64,000 nucleotides of DNA, taken from Paucibacter aquatile. Lineage in GTDB: Bacteria > Pseudomonadota > Gammaproteobacteria > Burkholderiales > Burkholderiaceae_C. The position numbers and the translations under genes are program-made. The notes under the pieces were generated by a model. The model was given only the letters and a program-made list of their open reading frames with translations, did not search any database and was not told the origin of the DNA. This document shows positions 18,095 through 26,521 of this stretch, one piece after another. The stretch's first letter is position 1; each line of letters opens with the position of its first letter. The stretch covers positions 3,534,001-3,598,000 of the forward strand of contig NZ_POSP01000003.1 in NCBI RefSeq assembly GCF_002885975.1, in the 5' to 3' direction.

Positions 18095-20827
18095 TCAATA
18101 CTGCTGTACCTTCTCCGCGGCCATGCGCCGAGCGAGACCAACCTGCCATTCAGGGTGGCGGAAGCCCGATGCCTCCAAACCTTCGGCCATTGATCGGGCT
18201 TCTTGAGTACGCCCGAGGCTGAGCAAGGCATGGGCTCGTAAGGATTTCACGCGGGCTTCGCTCACGCTCTCCCCAATTCCGGCGAGGTGCTCCAAAGCTT
18301 GGTTCCAGCGTGTTCGGGCTTCTGTCGGCGCTGCATTCGCGATGGCATTGCCAAGTCGATATGAGGCCAAGGCCAGGGCCCATTGAGTGTTCACATCGAC
18401 TTTGCCTCGCCCTCCGCCCGACCTCGTCAGTGAGTGCCGATCCACAAAGCGCGTCAAGTCCCGGAGCGGGGCGGCGGTAGGTGACAAGGATCGTTCTTTT
18501 GTTGCCAGCTGCGCTTGCGCAGCCAGGAAGCGGCCAGGGATCTTGATTGCGGTATCGGGTTTGTCCCGCGTGGCGGCCAGAAGCCTGATGTACTCGGGTT
18601 CCAAGGCAGAGAGTTCCTCGCGAGCCTCCTCGGTGCTGCCGAGCGCCAGAACGGTTTCGATCAGATGAAGGCGGGCGTAAGCCAGGCGCTCGACGAACAA
18701 CAGGTTGTCGGTATCGACGGCCACCAGTTTCACAAAGGCATCGCGTGCCGCCCTGCCCGTGACCAATGCCGCAGAGCCCTGGCCGATGCTGAGTTGCAGG
18801 CGGCTCAAGGCCGACAACGTCGTGGCCTCATCATCTTGGGCTTGGCGATTCAGTACCTTTTCGGCGCGCAGGACTTGCAGTTTGGCTTCATGGCTTGAGA
18901 TGCTGGCTTCGAACTGGCCCAGTTTTTCTTGCGCGCGCGCCATCCAACCCCAGGTCTTGGTCAGTTCCGATTGCAAGTCCGCATGCGCAGGAATCAGGAC
19001 CTGCCAAATCGTCCGCGCACGGGTGAAACGCTCCAGTGCAGACTCGACGCGCTGGGTGTTGAGCAAGAGCACGCCCAAGTTCACTTCTGCATGGGCCAAT
19101 TCGGTTTGCCATTTGCTGTTGGCCGGCTCACTTCGGGTGAGCGTTTGGGCCAGCTGCAGATAGGTTTCGAAGTTGTTTTCGGCCGCTTCTTGCTTACCTT
19201 GCCGCCAAGCCGCGTAACCCACCCAATAGCTACTCTGCGCATGGTCAAACAGCCGCTGCGTGTTCTTGGCGTCGCGCGCCAGCAGTTCCGCCGTGCTGTC
19301 GGCGGCCTGCTTGAAGCGCTCCTCGGCCTCTGCCATCTGGCCGCGCTTCTCGGCAATCTCGCCCATCAGATGCAGGGCCCGGGCGCGCCGGCCCAGTGCG
19401 TCTGCATCGCTGCGCCGCAGGTCTTGCTGGGCGTAGTAGGCCAGCGCCTTCTCCCCCACCGCATCGAGCACATCGAGCCGCCCCACCGGGTCCAGCTTCT
19501 TGCGCAGATCGCCGAGCATGAATTCGATCAGGCCTTCGGCCTGCACGCGCTGTTCATGCGCTTCCTGGGCTTTCCAGACCGCCGCGCCGGCGCCGGCGGC
19601 AATGGCCAGCAGGGCCGTGCAGCTGGCCGCCACAGCCAGGCGGTGGCGGCGGATGAATTTGCCGACGATGTAGGCGCGGCGGTCTGGCCGGGCGCTGATC
19701 GGCTCATGAGCCAGCCAGCGCTGGAGGTCCTCGGCCAGCGCAGCAGCATTGGCATAGCGCTCGGCCGGCGCCTTCTTGAGCGCCTTGGCGACGATGGTGT
19801 CCAGGTCGCCGCGCAACTGGCGCGCCACGCCGCTGGGCACGCGCTCCGACACCTTCTTGGGTTCCACCTCGACCAGGGTGCGCAGGCGCTCCAGCGGCGT
19901 GGTCAGGGCCTCGTCCTGGCCCTCGGTCGGGTGCTGGCCGCTGAGCAAGAGGTAGAGCAGCACGCCCAGGGCATAGACATCGGTGGCCGTGGTCACCTCG
20001 CCACCCTGCACCTGCTCGGGCGCGGCATAACGCGGCGTGTAAGCGCGTCCAGCCACCCGGGTCAGCTCGGTGGCGGCGCCGGGGGGCGTGGTGTCATCGT
20101 CGCCCGCGCGGTGGAGCAGCTTGGCGATGCCGAAGTCCAGCAGCTTCACCTCGCCGGCCGCCGTCACCAGGATGTTCGAGGGCTTGAGGTCGCGGTGCAG
20201 GATCAGGCGGGTGTGGGCATGGGCCACGGCGGCCAGCACATCGAGGAACAGGCGCACCCGGGCTTCGCAGTCGAGACCACGCTCGACGCAGAAGCGGTCC
20301 AGGGGCAGGCCGTCGATGTACTCCAGCACCAGATAGGGCTGCCGGTGTTCAGGCGCCACGCCGGCATCGATCAGGCGGGCAATGTGTGGATGGGTCAGGC
20401 GGGCCAGGATCTGGCCTTCGCGGGCGAAGCGGCCCGCGTCGCCCCGTCCGATCAGGCCGGTGTTCAGAAACTTGATCGCCACCTGGCCTTCGAAGCGGCC
20501 GTCGGTGCGGCGCGCCAGCCAGACCGTGCCCATGCCGCCCTGGCCGATTTCGCGCTCCAGGGTGTAGGCGCCCACGGTCTGGCCGGCCTGGTTGTGGGTA
20601 CTGGCGGCCTCGGCCACGCTGAGAGCGGGGCTGGCGAGAAAGTCCTCGGCCTCCAGCGCCTCTTGCCGGCGCAGCAACTCGGCCAGGTCCTCGATCAGGT
20701 CGGGGCTCAGTTCGGCTTGTTGGTGCAGGGCTTGCAGGCGGGCGGGGCGATGCTCGGGCGCCAGGTCCAGCAGTTCATCGAGCAGGGGGCTCAGGCGGGC
20801 CCAGCGGGCTTTGTCGATCTCGGCCAT
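18095..20827 (-). CDS. Ser/Thr protein kinase with transmembrane segment and TPR-type repeats
   Basis: Membrane-anchored eukaryotic-type protein kinase, 910 residues. The kinase domain spans about residues 85-360: Gly-rich loop IGQGGMG (94-100), ATP-binding K119 in VAIKF, catalytic D213 in HRDLKPSN and a DFG motif (LLDFGIAKLL). One membrane helix lies near 400-420 (AVAASCTALLAIAAGAGAAVW). The remaining 480 residues are helical TPR-like repeats, probably a protein-binding sensor domain. Its ATG lies four bases beyond the stop of the ECF sigma gene at 20832-21386. ECF sigma factors of the group named ECF43 are known to be encoded beside such kinases, which suggests phosphorylation controls the sigma factor; that link is inference here. 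Confidence 0.93.
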   Translation of the reverse strand: MAEIDKARWARLSPLLDELLDLAPEHRPARLQALHQQAELSPDLIEDLAELLRRQEALEAEDFLASPALSVAEAASTHNQAGQTVGAYTLEREIGQGGMGTVWLARRTDGRFEGQVAIKFLNTGLIGRGDAGRFAREGQILARLTHPHIARLIDAGVAPEHRQPYLVLEYIDGLPLDRFCVERGLDCEARVRLFLDVLAAVAHAHTRLILHRDLKPSNILVTAAGEVKLLDFGIAKLLHRAGDDDTTPPGAATELTRVAGRAYTPRYAAPEQVQGGEVTTATDVYALGVLLYLLLSGQHPTEGQDEALTTPLERLRTLVEVEPKKVSERVPSGVARQLRGDLDTIVAKALKKAPAERYANAAALAEDLQRWLAHEPISARPDRRAYIVGKFIRRHRLAVAASCTALLAIAAGAGAAVWKAQEAHEQRVQAEGLIEFMLGDLRKKLDPVGRLDVLDAVGEKALAYYAQQDLRRSDADALGRRARALHLMGEIAEKRGQMAEAEERFKQAADSTAELLARDAKNTQRLFDHAQSSYWVGYAAWRQGKQEAAENNFETYLQLAQTLTRSEPANSKWQTELAHAEVNLGVLLLNTQRVESALERFTRARTIWQVLIPAHADLQSELTKTWGWMARAQEKLGQFEASISSHEAKLQVLRAEKVLNRQAQDDEATTLSALSRLQLSIGQGSAALVTGRAARDAFVKLVAVDTDNLLFVERLAYARLHLIETVLALGSTEEAREELSALEPEYIRLLAATRDKPDTAIKIPGRFLAAQAQLATKERSLSPTAAPLRDLTRFVDRHSLTRSGGGRGKVDVNTQWALALASYRLGNAIANAAPTEARTRWNQALEHLAGIGESVSEARVKSLRAHALLSLGRTQEARSMAEGLEASGFRHPEWQVGLARRMAAEKVQQY

Positions 20828-20831
20828 CCGT

Positions 20832-21386
20832 TCAGCTCAGGGACAGGGACAGGAACAGCCGGGCTTTCTGCCAATCGCGCTGCACGGTGCGCTCGGTCAC
20901 GCCCAGGCTTTCGGCGATCTCGCTCTCCAGCAGGCCGCCGAAGTAGCGCATCTCCACCACCTGGGCCAGGCGCGGTTCCAGCGCGGCCAGCTCTTCCAGC
21001 GCCTCGTGCACGCGCAGGATTTGCTCGTCGCCCTGGGGCGGCAGATTGGCCACGGCCGTGTTCAGGGTCAGCTGCTCCAGGCCGCCGCCATGGCGCTCGG
21101 CCTGGCGGCGCCGCACCAGGTCGATGACGATGCTGTGCATCACCTTGGCGGCATAGGCCAGGAAATGCTTGCGGTCGGGGAAGTCGAGCTGGCCGCTGGC
21201 CTGCAGGCGCAGATAGCTCTCGTGCACCAGGCCGGTGGGGTCGAGCAAGGTCAGGTGGCCGGCCTGTTGCAGGCGCCGCCGGGCCAGGCGCTGCAGGTCG
21301 GCGTAGAGCAAGGCCATCACCTGGTCGGTGGCCTGGCGGTCGCCGTTCTGGGCGGCACGCAGCAGTAGGGTGATGTTGTCGCTCAT
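20832..21386 (-). CDS. ECF-type RNA polymerase sigma factor (ECF43-like)
   Basis: Cytoplasmic sigma factor of 184 residues from the ATG at 21386. Region 2 is visible near residues 45-95 (LVHESYLRL, then HFLAYAAKVMHSIVIDLVRR). Region 4 with a helix-turn-helix lies near 125-175 (EMRYFGGLLESEIAESLGVT, then RTVQRDWQKARLFL). There is no anti-sigma gene next to it; instead the gene is followed after four bases by a Ser/Thr kinase, the arrangement typical of the ECF43 group. The frame continues to 21407, but the ATG at 21386 starts the family-like N terminus (MSDNITLLLRAAQ). Confidence 0.92.
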   Translation of the reverse strand: MSDNITLLLRAAQNGDRQATDQVMALLYADLQRLARRRLQQAGHLTLLDPTGLVHESYLRLQASGQLDFPDRKHFLAYAAKVMHSIVIDLVRRRQAERHGGGLEQLTLNTAVANLPPQGDEQILRVHEALEELAALEPRLAQVVEMRYFGGLLESEIAESLGVTERTVQRDWQKARLFLSLSLS

Positions 21387-21646
21387 GGTTCGGGCTGGGC
21401 AAAGCACTCTAGCAGCCGGCCATGAATATTTTTTCGAGAGGCATGTCGGGTTTGTCCTGCGGCTCGCGTTTTATCCAAAGAGGACGCGGCAATGGCGGCC
21501 AGCAGGGAGGCCCGAAAAGGGGTTGTCTGCCGCTGTCGTGTCTTCACCTGCTGCAGCCTGTGCGCTCCGCGGCCCTACTGTCAGGGGTGCGGCGTGGCTG
21601 GCCTGTGGCCCACGTACAAGACATCGACGCTGTGAACCACACATCC

Positions 21647-22267
21647 ATGCCGGCCTCGGGGAGCCGAACCCTTTTGTCTTCCACCATCCAACCCAGCCAT
21701 CACCTCAGCTTGTCGGCCCACGCAACGCTGAGCCGGCGCCGCAACAGCGAGCCTCAAGCGATCGAGATCGTGCCGGACATGCTCAGCCTGGCCGGCCTGC
21801 TCAACCGCGAGCTGGGTGCGGCGCGGCGCTACGGCACCCGGCCGGCCGTGCTGCTGCTGCAGGTGGAGGTGCGGCCCGAGGCCGGGGGGATGGCGCCGCG
21901 CACCGGCCAGCAGGAGGAACTGATCGCCGCCCTGGGCGCACGCCTGCGTTGCCGGGTACGCAGCCACGATGTGGTGGCGCGGGTGGGGCGTGCCCGCTAC
22001 GCCGTCGTCCTGCAAAACATGGCGCGTGCGCCGCTGCCGGCGGTGCAGGCGCGCTTGCAGCGGGCGCTGGGCGGGCCGTATGAGCTGCAGTCGCAGCTCT
22101 TGTTTGCCAGCCTGCGCATGGGCGCCGCCCTGTGTGGCCCCCATCGCTGCAGCGGGCTGGAGCTGAGTCAAAGCGCCGAACTGGCCATGGAGCAGGCGGC
22201 GCCTGACACGGTACCGACCCTGGTCGCAGATCGCCGCCGCAGCGAGGACAGCCCGCCGCGGCTCTGA
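21647..22267 (+). CDS. degenerate GGDEF-like protein
   Basis: About 206 residues resembling a diguanylate cyclase domain that has lost its active site. The segment LRCRVRSHDVVARVGRARYA aligns with the usual RLRxxDxxARxGGDEF, but the GGDEF position reads VGRARY, so no cyclase activity is expected. The N terminus up to about residue 50 is low in structure. It may bind protein partners instead of making cyclic di-GMP. The start is uncertain: ATG at 21647 or GTG at 21632, neither with a clear ribosome-binding site. It is divergent from the sigma factor gene, and the next gene is the large histidine kinase. Confidence 0.62.
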   Translation: MPASGSRTLLSSTIQPSHHLSLSAHATLSRRRNSEPQAIEIVPDMLSLAGLLNRELGAARRYGTRPAVLLLQVEVRPEAGGMAPRTGQQEELIAALGARLRCRVRSHDVVARVGRARYAVVLQNMARAPLPAVQARLQRALGGPYELQSQLLFASLRMGAALCGPHRCSGLELSQSAELAMEQAAPDTVPTLVADRRRSEDSPPRL

Positions 22268-22387
22268 ACCGCGGGCCGCTGCCGGATCACGCGGAGCCCC
22301 GCGGGCTTGCCCGGGCCCGCACTTTTGCGTTTGGCGCGACACTTTTTTGCATGCGTTTTGGCGGGCCGCAGGTTAGGCTGGCGGCGG

Positions 22388-25300
22388 ATGGGGCTGTGCC
22401 CCGAATGGAACGCGCGCCTGATGCCGATCCCCGCTCTCTGCTGCACCCACCGCGGCGGCCGCCTCCTGCGGTCCTGCGCGCTCGCCCTGCTGATGCTCTT
22501 GCTGGCCGGCTGGGGTGCGGTGGTGCCAGGTCTTGCCTGGGCCTCATCCCTGCACGGTTTGCGTTTCAGCCAGCTGGGCACGGAAGATGGTTTGCCCAGT
22601 TCGGCGGTGACCAGTCTGCTGCAGGACCGACAGGGCTTGGTGTGGATCGGCTCCGGCAACGGCCTGGCACGCTACGACGGGCGGCATTTCAAGGTCTGGG
22701 GCGCCGACCCCGAGCAAAGCGACATGCTGCGCCACGGCATGATCTACAGCCTGCTCGAAGACCCCGAGAACCAGGCGATGTGGGTGGGCACACGCACCGG
22801 CCTGGACCGCATCGATCTGCGCGACGATTCGCTGCGCCGCATCGCCATGCCCGAGGCGCTGTCCCTGCAGGATCGGGCCGTGGTGGGCATCGCCCCGGCG
22901 GGGTCCGGGCAGCTGTGGCTGGCGCTGCCGCATGGGTTGTATCGCTTCGACATCGCCAGCGTGCGCTTCGAGCGCTGGCACGATCCGCAATGGGCGGCGA
23001 TCGCCCAGGACAGCCAGATCCGTGGCCTGCTGGCCGACGGCCAGGGCGGACTGTGGCTGACGCAGGGCCACCAGGTTGGCCACATCGACCGCCAGGGGCG
23101 CCTGAGCCAGCAGCTCAACACCCTGCGCGGCAGCCCGGCCGGCAAGTTCAGCCCGGTGGAGTTGCACGCGCGCAGCCTGGCCTTTGACGCCGAAGGCCGG
23201 CTCTGGGTGGGCATGGCCGCCGGTCTGCAGATCTGGCGCATTCCGGCGGATGGGCGGGCGCCGCCTGAGCCCGATCCGCTGGCCGAGCAGCTGCAGCCGG
23301 CGCGCGGCGTGGTGCATGCCATCCTGCGCGATCAGGACGGAGCCATGTGGGTGGGCTCCGGTCGAGCGCCCGGTTTGCAACGCTGGCAGTCGGGCAGCCG
23401 CCAGCTGCAGTCCTTCTACAACCTGCCTGGCGTGCCCAGCAGCCTGGCGGGCAATTCGATTGCTTCGCTGATGCAGGATCGCAGCGGCACGCTCTGGGTC
23501 GGCACCTGGGGCTATGGCATCAGCCTGGCCGATCTGGCCACGCGCGGCTTCACCAGCTATCTGCAGGTGCCGGGCGATGAGCGCAGCCTGTCCAACAACG
23601 CGGTCATGGCCATGCTGCAGGACGGGCCTGAGCATGTCTGGCTGGGCACCTACGGTGGCGGCCTGAACCGCCTGCACCTGCCCAGCGGCGATGTCGAGCG
23701 CATCCCGCCCCAGGCCGTGCCGCTCAGCCATGTCAAAGCCTTGCTGCCGGGCGCGCCGGGGCGGCCTGCTGAAATCTGGGCCGGCGGCGATGGCGGGCTG
23801 GTGATCTACGAGCCCAAGCGTGGCCGCAGCCAGGCCCTGCCCCTGGAGAACACCACGCCGGCCGGCGCCTCCATCAGCGCCTTGCTGCGCGACCGCAGCG
23901 GCCAGGTCTGGGCCGGCAGCGCCGCCGGTCTGCACCGCTTCAGCCCGGACCTGAAGCACCGCGTGTTCCGCAGCGCGGGCGGGCAGGCCGGCAGCCTCAG
24001 CCACGATGTGGTTGACAGCCTGTTGGAGGACCGCGAGGGCCGCATCTGGATCGGCAGCAAGGGCGGCCTGCAGCTCTGGGACCCGCAGAGCGACAGCTTC
24101 AGCCAGCCGGTGCGCGCCAATGCCGACATGCCGGCGCCGGGCCGCCTGCCCATCTTCGGCATGCGCGAGGATGCCCAGGGTCGCATCTGGCTGGCCACCG
24201 AGCAGGGGCTCTACCAGCTGCTGGCCACGGCCCAGGGCTGGGAGCTGAAGTCCTGGCGCCAGGTGCCGGGCATGCCCGCAGGCGAGTTCAGTGCTATCCA
24301 GGATGCGCTCAACGGCGAGATCTGGCTCAGCAGCGAGCATGGCCTGACGCGCTTCCAGCCCGACCGTCGCCAGGCGCGCTTCTACCCCGGGCGCAGCCGT
24401 TTCGGCGGCGGCTTCTCGTTTGCCTCGGCGGGGCGCGGGCCAGATGGCAGCTTGTATTTCGGTGGCCCGGGTCTCTTGCGTTTCCAGCCCGAGGCCTTGC
24501 GCGACAACCCGACGCCGCCGGCCGTGGTGCTCAGCGACCTGCTGGTGCTGAACCGCTCGCTGCGCCCGGACGCACAAGCCCAAAGTCGGCCGCGCGAGGG
24601 CGAGGACGCACCGCCGCGCCTGGCCGACCTGGGTATCCAGGGGCCGCTGCATCAGGCCAGCCGGGTGCGGCTGACGCACCGGGAGGCCATGGTCAGCTTC
24701 GAGCTGGCGGCGCTGCAGTTCCACAACCGGCAGCAGAACCGCTATGCCTGGCGGCTCGAGGGTTTCGACCGCGACTGGATCTACGGCATTGGCGACTTGG
24801 GTCTGGCGGCCTACACCAATCTGGACCCCGGGCGCTACCGCCTGCTGGCACGGGCGGCCAATCCGGATGGCGTCTGGAGCGAGGACCACCTGGTGCTGGA
24901 GCTGGAGGTGCTGCCGCCCTTCTGGCGCAGCTGGTGGTGGCGCAGCGGCGTGGTGGCCGTGCTGCTGCTGGCGCTGGCGGCCGCCTACCGGTGGCGCGTG
25001 CGCGTGCTGCACCAGACCCGGCTGCGCCTGAGCGAGCTGGTCGACCGCCGCACGCATGAGCTGCTCGAGCAGCAGCAGCAGCTGGCGCGCGAGAAGCAGA
25101 GCGCCGAGGCGCAGCGCGAGGTGGCCGAGAAAGCGCGCCGCGACATCGCCCTGCTCAGCGAGATCGGCCGCCAGATCACCGCCTCCCTCGATGTCGGCGC
25201 CATCCAGCAGACCCTGTACCGCCATGTCAACGAGCTGGTCGATTGCAGCGTCTTCGGCCTCGGCCTGGTGGACTGGCAGGCGCGCGTGGTGACCTTTGAC

Positions 25301-26455
25301 TTCGTCATGCAGCAGGGTCAGCCCTTCCAGAGCTACCAGCGCCGGCTGGACGAGTCGGGCCAGCCCTCGGTGGACTGCGTGCTGCAGGCGCGCGAGCTGA
25401 ACTTTGGCCGCCTCGCGCACGACGCCCGCGTGCTGCGCGCCGATGGCGCCACGGTCGAGCGGGTGCGTTTGCTCAATGGCGAGGAGCCGCAGCCGGCGCT
25501 GTCGGGCCTCTACATCCCGATGATGCGCCAAGGCCAGGTGATGGGGGTGATCAGTGTGCTGAGCGGCCGCGCCGAGGCTTTTGGACCGGCCGACCTCGAC
25601 ATCCTGCGCACCCTTGGGGCCTATGCCGCCGTGGCTCTGGACAATGCCGAGGCCTACCGCCGCCTCAAGATCACACAGAACCAGCTGGTCGAGCAGGAGA
25701 AGCTGGCGGCCCTGGGCTCGCTGGTGGCCGGTGTGGCTCATGAGCTGAACACGCCCATCGGCAACAGCCTCCTGATGGCCAGCACCTTGAGCGACAACAG
25801 CCGGCGCTTTCTGCAGCAGGTGCAGGCTGGCGCGCTGCGCCGTTCGGAGCTGGAGCGCTTTTGCCAGACCGCTGAGGAATCCAGCCAGCTGCTGGTGAAA
25901 AGCCTGGGCCAGGCGGCCAGCCTGGTCACCAGCTTCAAACAGATCGCGGTGGACCAGACCTCCGACCAGCGCCGCGTCTTCGACCTCGCCACCCTGTGCC
26001 GCGAAGTGGCCCTGACTCTGGGCAACCGCCTGCGTCGCGAGGAGCATGAGCTGCAGCTCGACGTGCCCGAAGGCCTGATGCTGGACAGTTTCCCCGGCCC
26101 CCTGGGCCAGGTGCTGACCAATCTCATCATCAATGCCATGGTCCATGGCCTGGAGGGGCGCAAGGGCGGCTTGATGAGGCTCACCGGCGAACGCCTGGAG
26201 GGCGAGCGCCTGTGCCTGCGCTTCAGCGACAACGGACGCGGCATTTCGGAAGACAACCTCGGCCGCATCTTCGACCCCTTCTTCACCACCCGCCTGGGCC
26301 AGGGCGGCAGTGGCCTGGGTCTGCACATCAGCTACAACATCGTCACCGCCACCCTGGGCGGCAGCATCACGGCGCGCAGTCGCCTGGGCGAGGGCGCGCA
26401 GTTCGAGATCGTCATTCCCTGCGTGGCGCCGCGAGGCCTCGGCCAGATCGACTAA
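22388..26455 (+). CDS. two-component-propeller sensor histidine kinase with GAF domain
   Basis: Inner-membrane sensor kinase of about 1355 residues. After a signal peptide or anchor, residues about 50-760 form two beta-propellers of Reg_prop repeats (many VWIGSGNGLARYDG-type units). A Y_Y_Y domain follows near 764-837, then a membrane helix near 850-870. The cytoplasmic part has a coiled coil with a polyglutamine run, a GAF domain (about 925-1085) and a HisKA domain with phospho-acceptor H1118 in GVAHELNTP. It ends with an HATPase domain with N, G1 and G2 boxes (DNGRG, FFTTRLGQGGSGLGL). The ligand is unknown; related sensors in Bacteroidetes detect polysaccharide fragments. It has no receiver or DNA-binding domain and no adjacent response regulator. 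Start at ATG 22388; 22421 is possible. Confidence 0.93.
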   Translation: MGLCPEWNARLMPIPALCCTHRGGRLLRSCALALLMLLLAGWGAVVPGLAWASSLHGLRFSQLGTEDGLPSSAVTSLLQDRQGLVWIGSGNGLARYDGRHFKVWGADPEQSDMLRHGMIYSLLEDPENQAMWVGTRTGLDRIDLRDDSLRRIAMPEALSLQDRAVVGIAPAGSGQLWLALPHGLYRFDIASVRFERWHDPQWAAIAQDSQIRGLLADGQGGLWLTQGHQVGHIDRQGRLSQQLNTLRGSPAGKFSPVELHARSLAFDAEGRLWVGMAAGLQIWRIPADGRAPPEPDPLAEQLQPARGVVHAILRDQDGAMWVGSGRAPGLQRWQSGSRQLQSFYNLPGVPSSLAGNSIASLMQDRSGTLWVGTWGYGISLADLATRGFTSYLQVPGDERSLSNNAVMAMLQDGPEHVWLGTYGGGLNRLHLPSGDVERIPPQAVPLSHVKALLPGAPGRPAEIWAGGDGGLVIYEPKRGRSQALPLENTTPAGASISALLRDRSGQVWAGSAAGLHRFSPDLKHRVFRSAGGQAGSLSHDVVDSLLEDREGRIWIGSKGGLQLWDPQSDSFSQPVRANADMPAPGRLPIFGMREDAQGRIWLATEQGLYQLLATAQGWELKSWRQVPGMPAGEFSAIQDALNGEIWLSSEHGLTRFQPDRRQARFYPGRSRFGGGFSFASAGRGPDGSLYFGGPGLLRFQPEALRDNPTPPAVVLSDLLVLNRSLRPDAQAQSRPREGEDAPPRLADLGIQGPLHQASRVRLTHREAMVSFELAALQFHNRQQNRYAWRLEGFDRDWIYGIGDLGLAAYTNLDPGRYRLLARAANPDGVWSEDHLVLELEVLPPFWRSWWWRSGVVAVLLLALAAAYRWRVRVLHQTRLRLSELVDRRTHELLEQQQQLAREKQSAEAQREVAEKARRDIALLSEIGRQITASLDVGAIQQTLYRHVNELVDCSVFGLGLVDWQARVVTFDFVMQQGQPFQSYQRRLDESGQPSVDCVLQARELNFGRLAHDARVLRADGATVERVRLLNGEEPQPALSGLYIPMMRQGQVMGVISVLSGRAEAFGPADLDILRTLGAYAAVALDNAEAYRRLKITQNQLVEQEKLAALGSLVAGVAHELNTPIGNSLLMASTLSDNSRRFLQQVQAGALRRSELERFCQTAEESSQLLVKSLGQAASLVTSFKQIAVDQTSDQRRVFDLATLCREVALTLGNRLRREEHELQLDVPEGLMLDSFPGPLGQVLTNLIINAMVHGLEGRKGGLMRLTGERLEGERLCLRFSDNGRGISEDNLGRIFDPFFTTRLGQGGSGLGLHISYNIVTATLGGSITARSRLGEGAQFEIVIPCVAPRGLGQID

Positions 26456-26521
26456 GCTGACAGGCTCTGGAAGCCTCTCACTCTTTTTGCCTGCTCGCCT
26501 GTTCGCGTGCACTGCCTGCCC

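Noticed and set aside
26456..26500. Terminator after the histidine kinase gene
   Set aside because: AGGCT/AGCCT gives a stem of only five to six pairs with a weak T tract; too weak to call.
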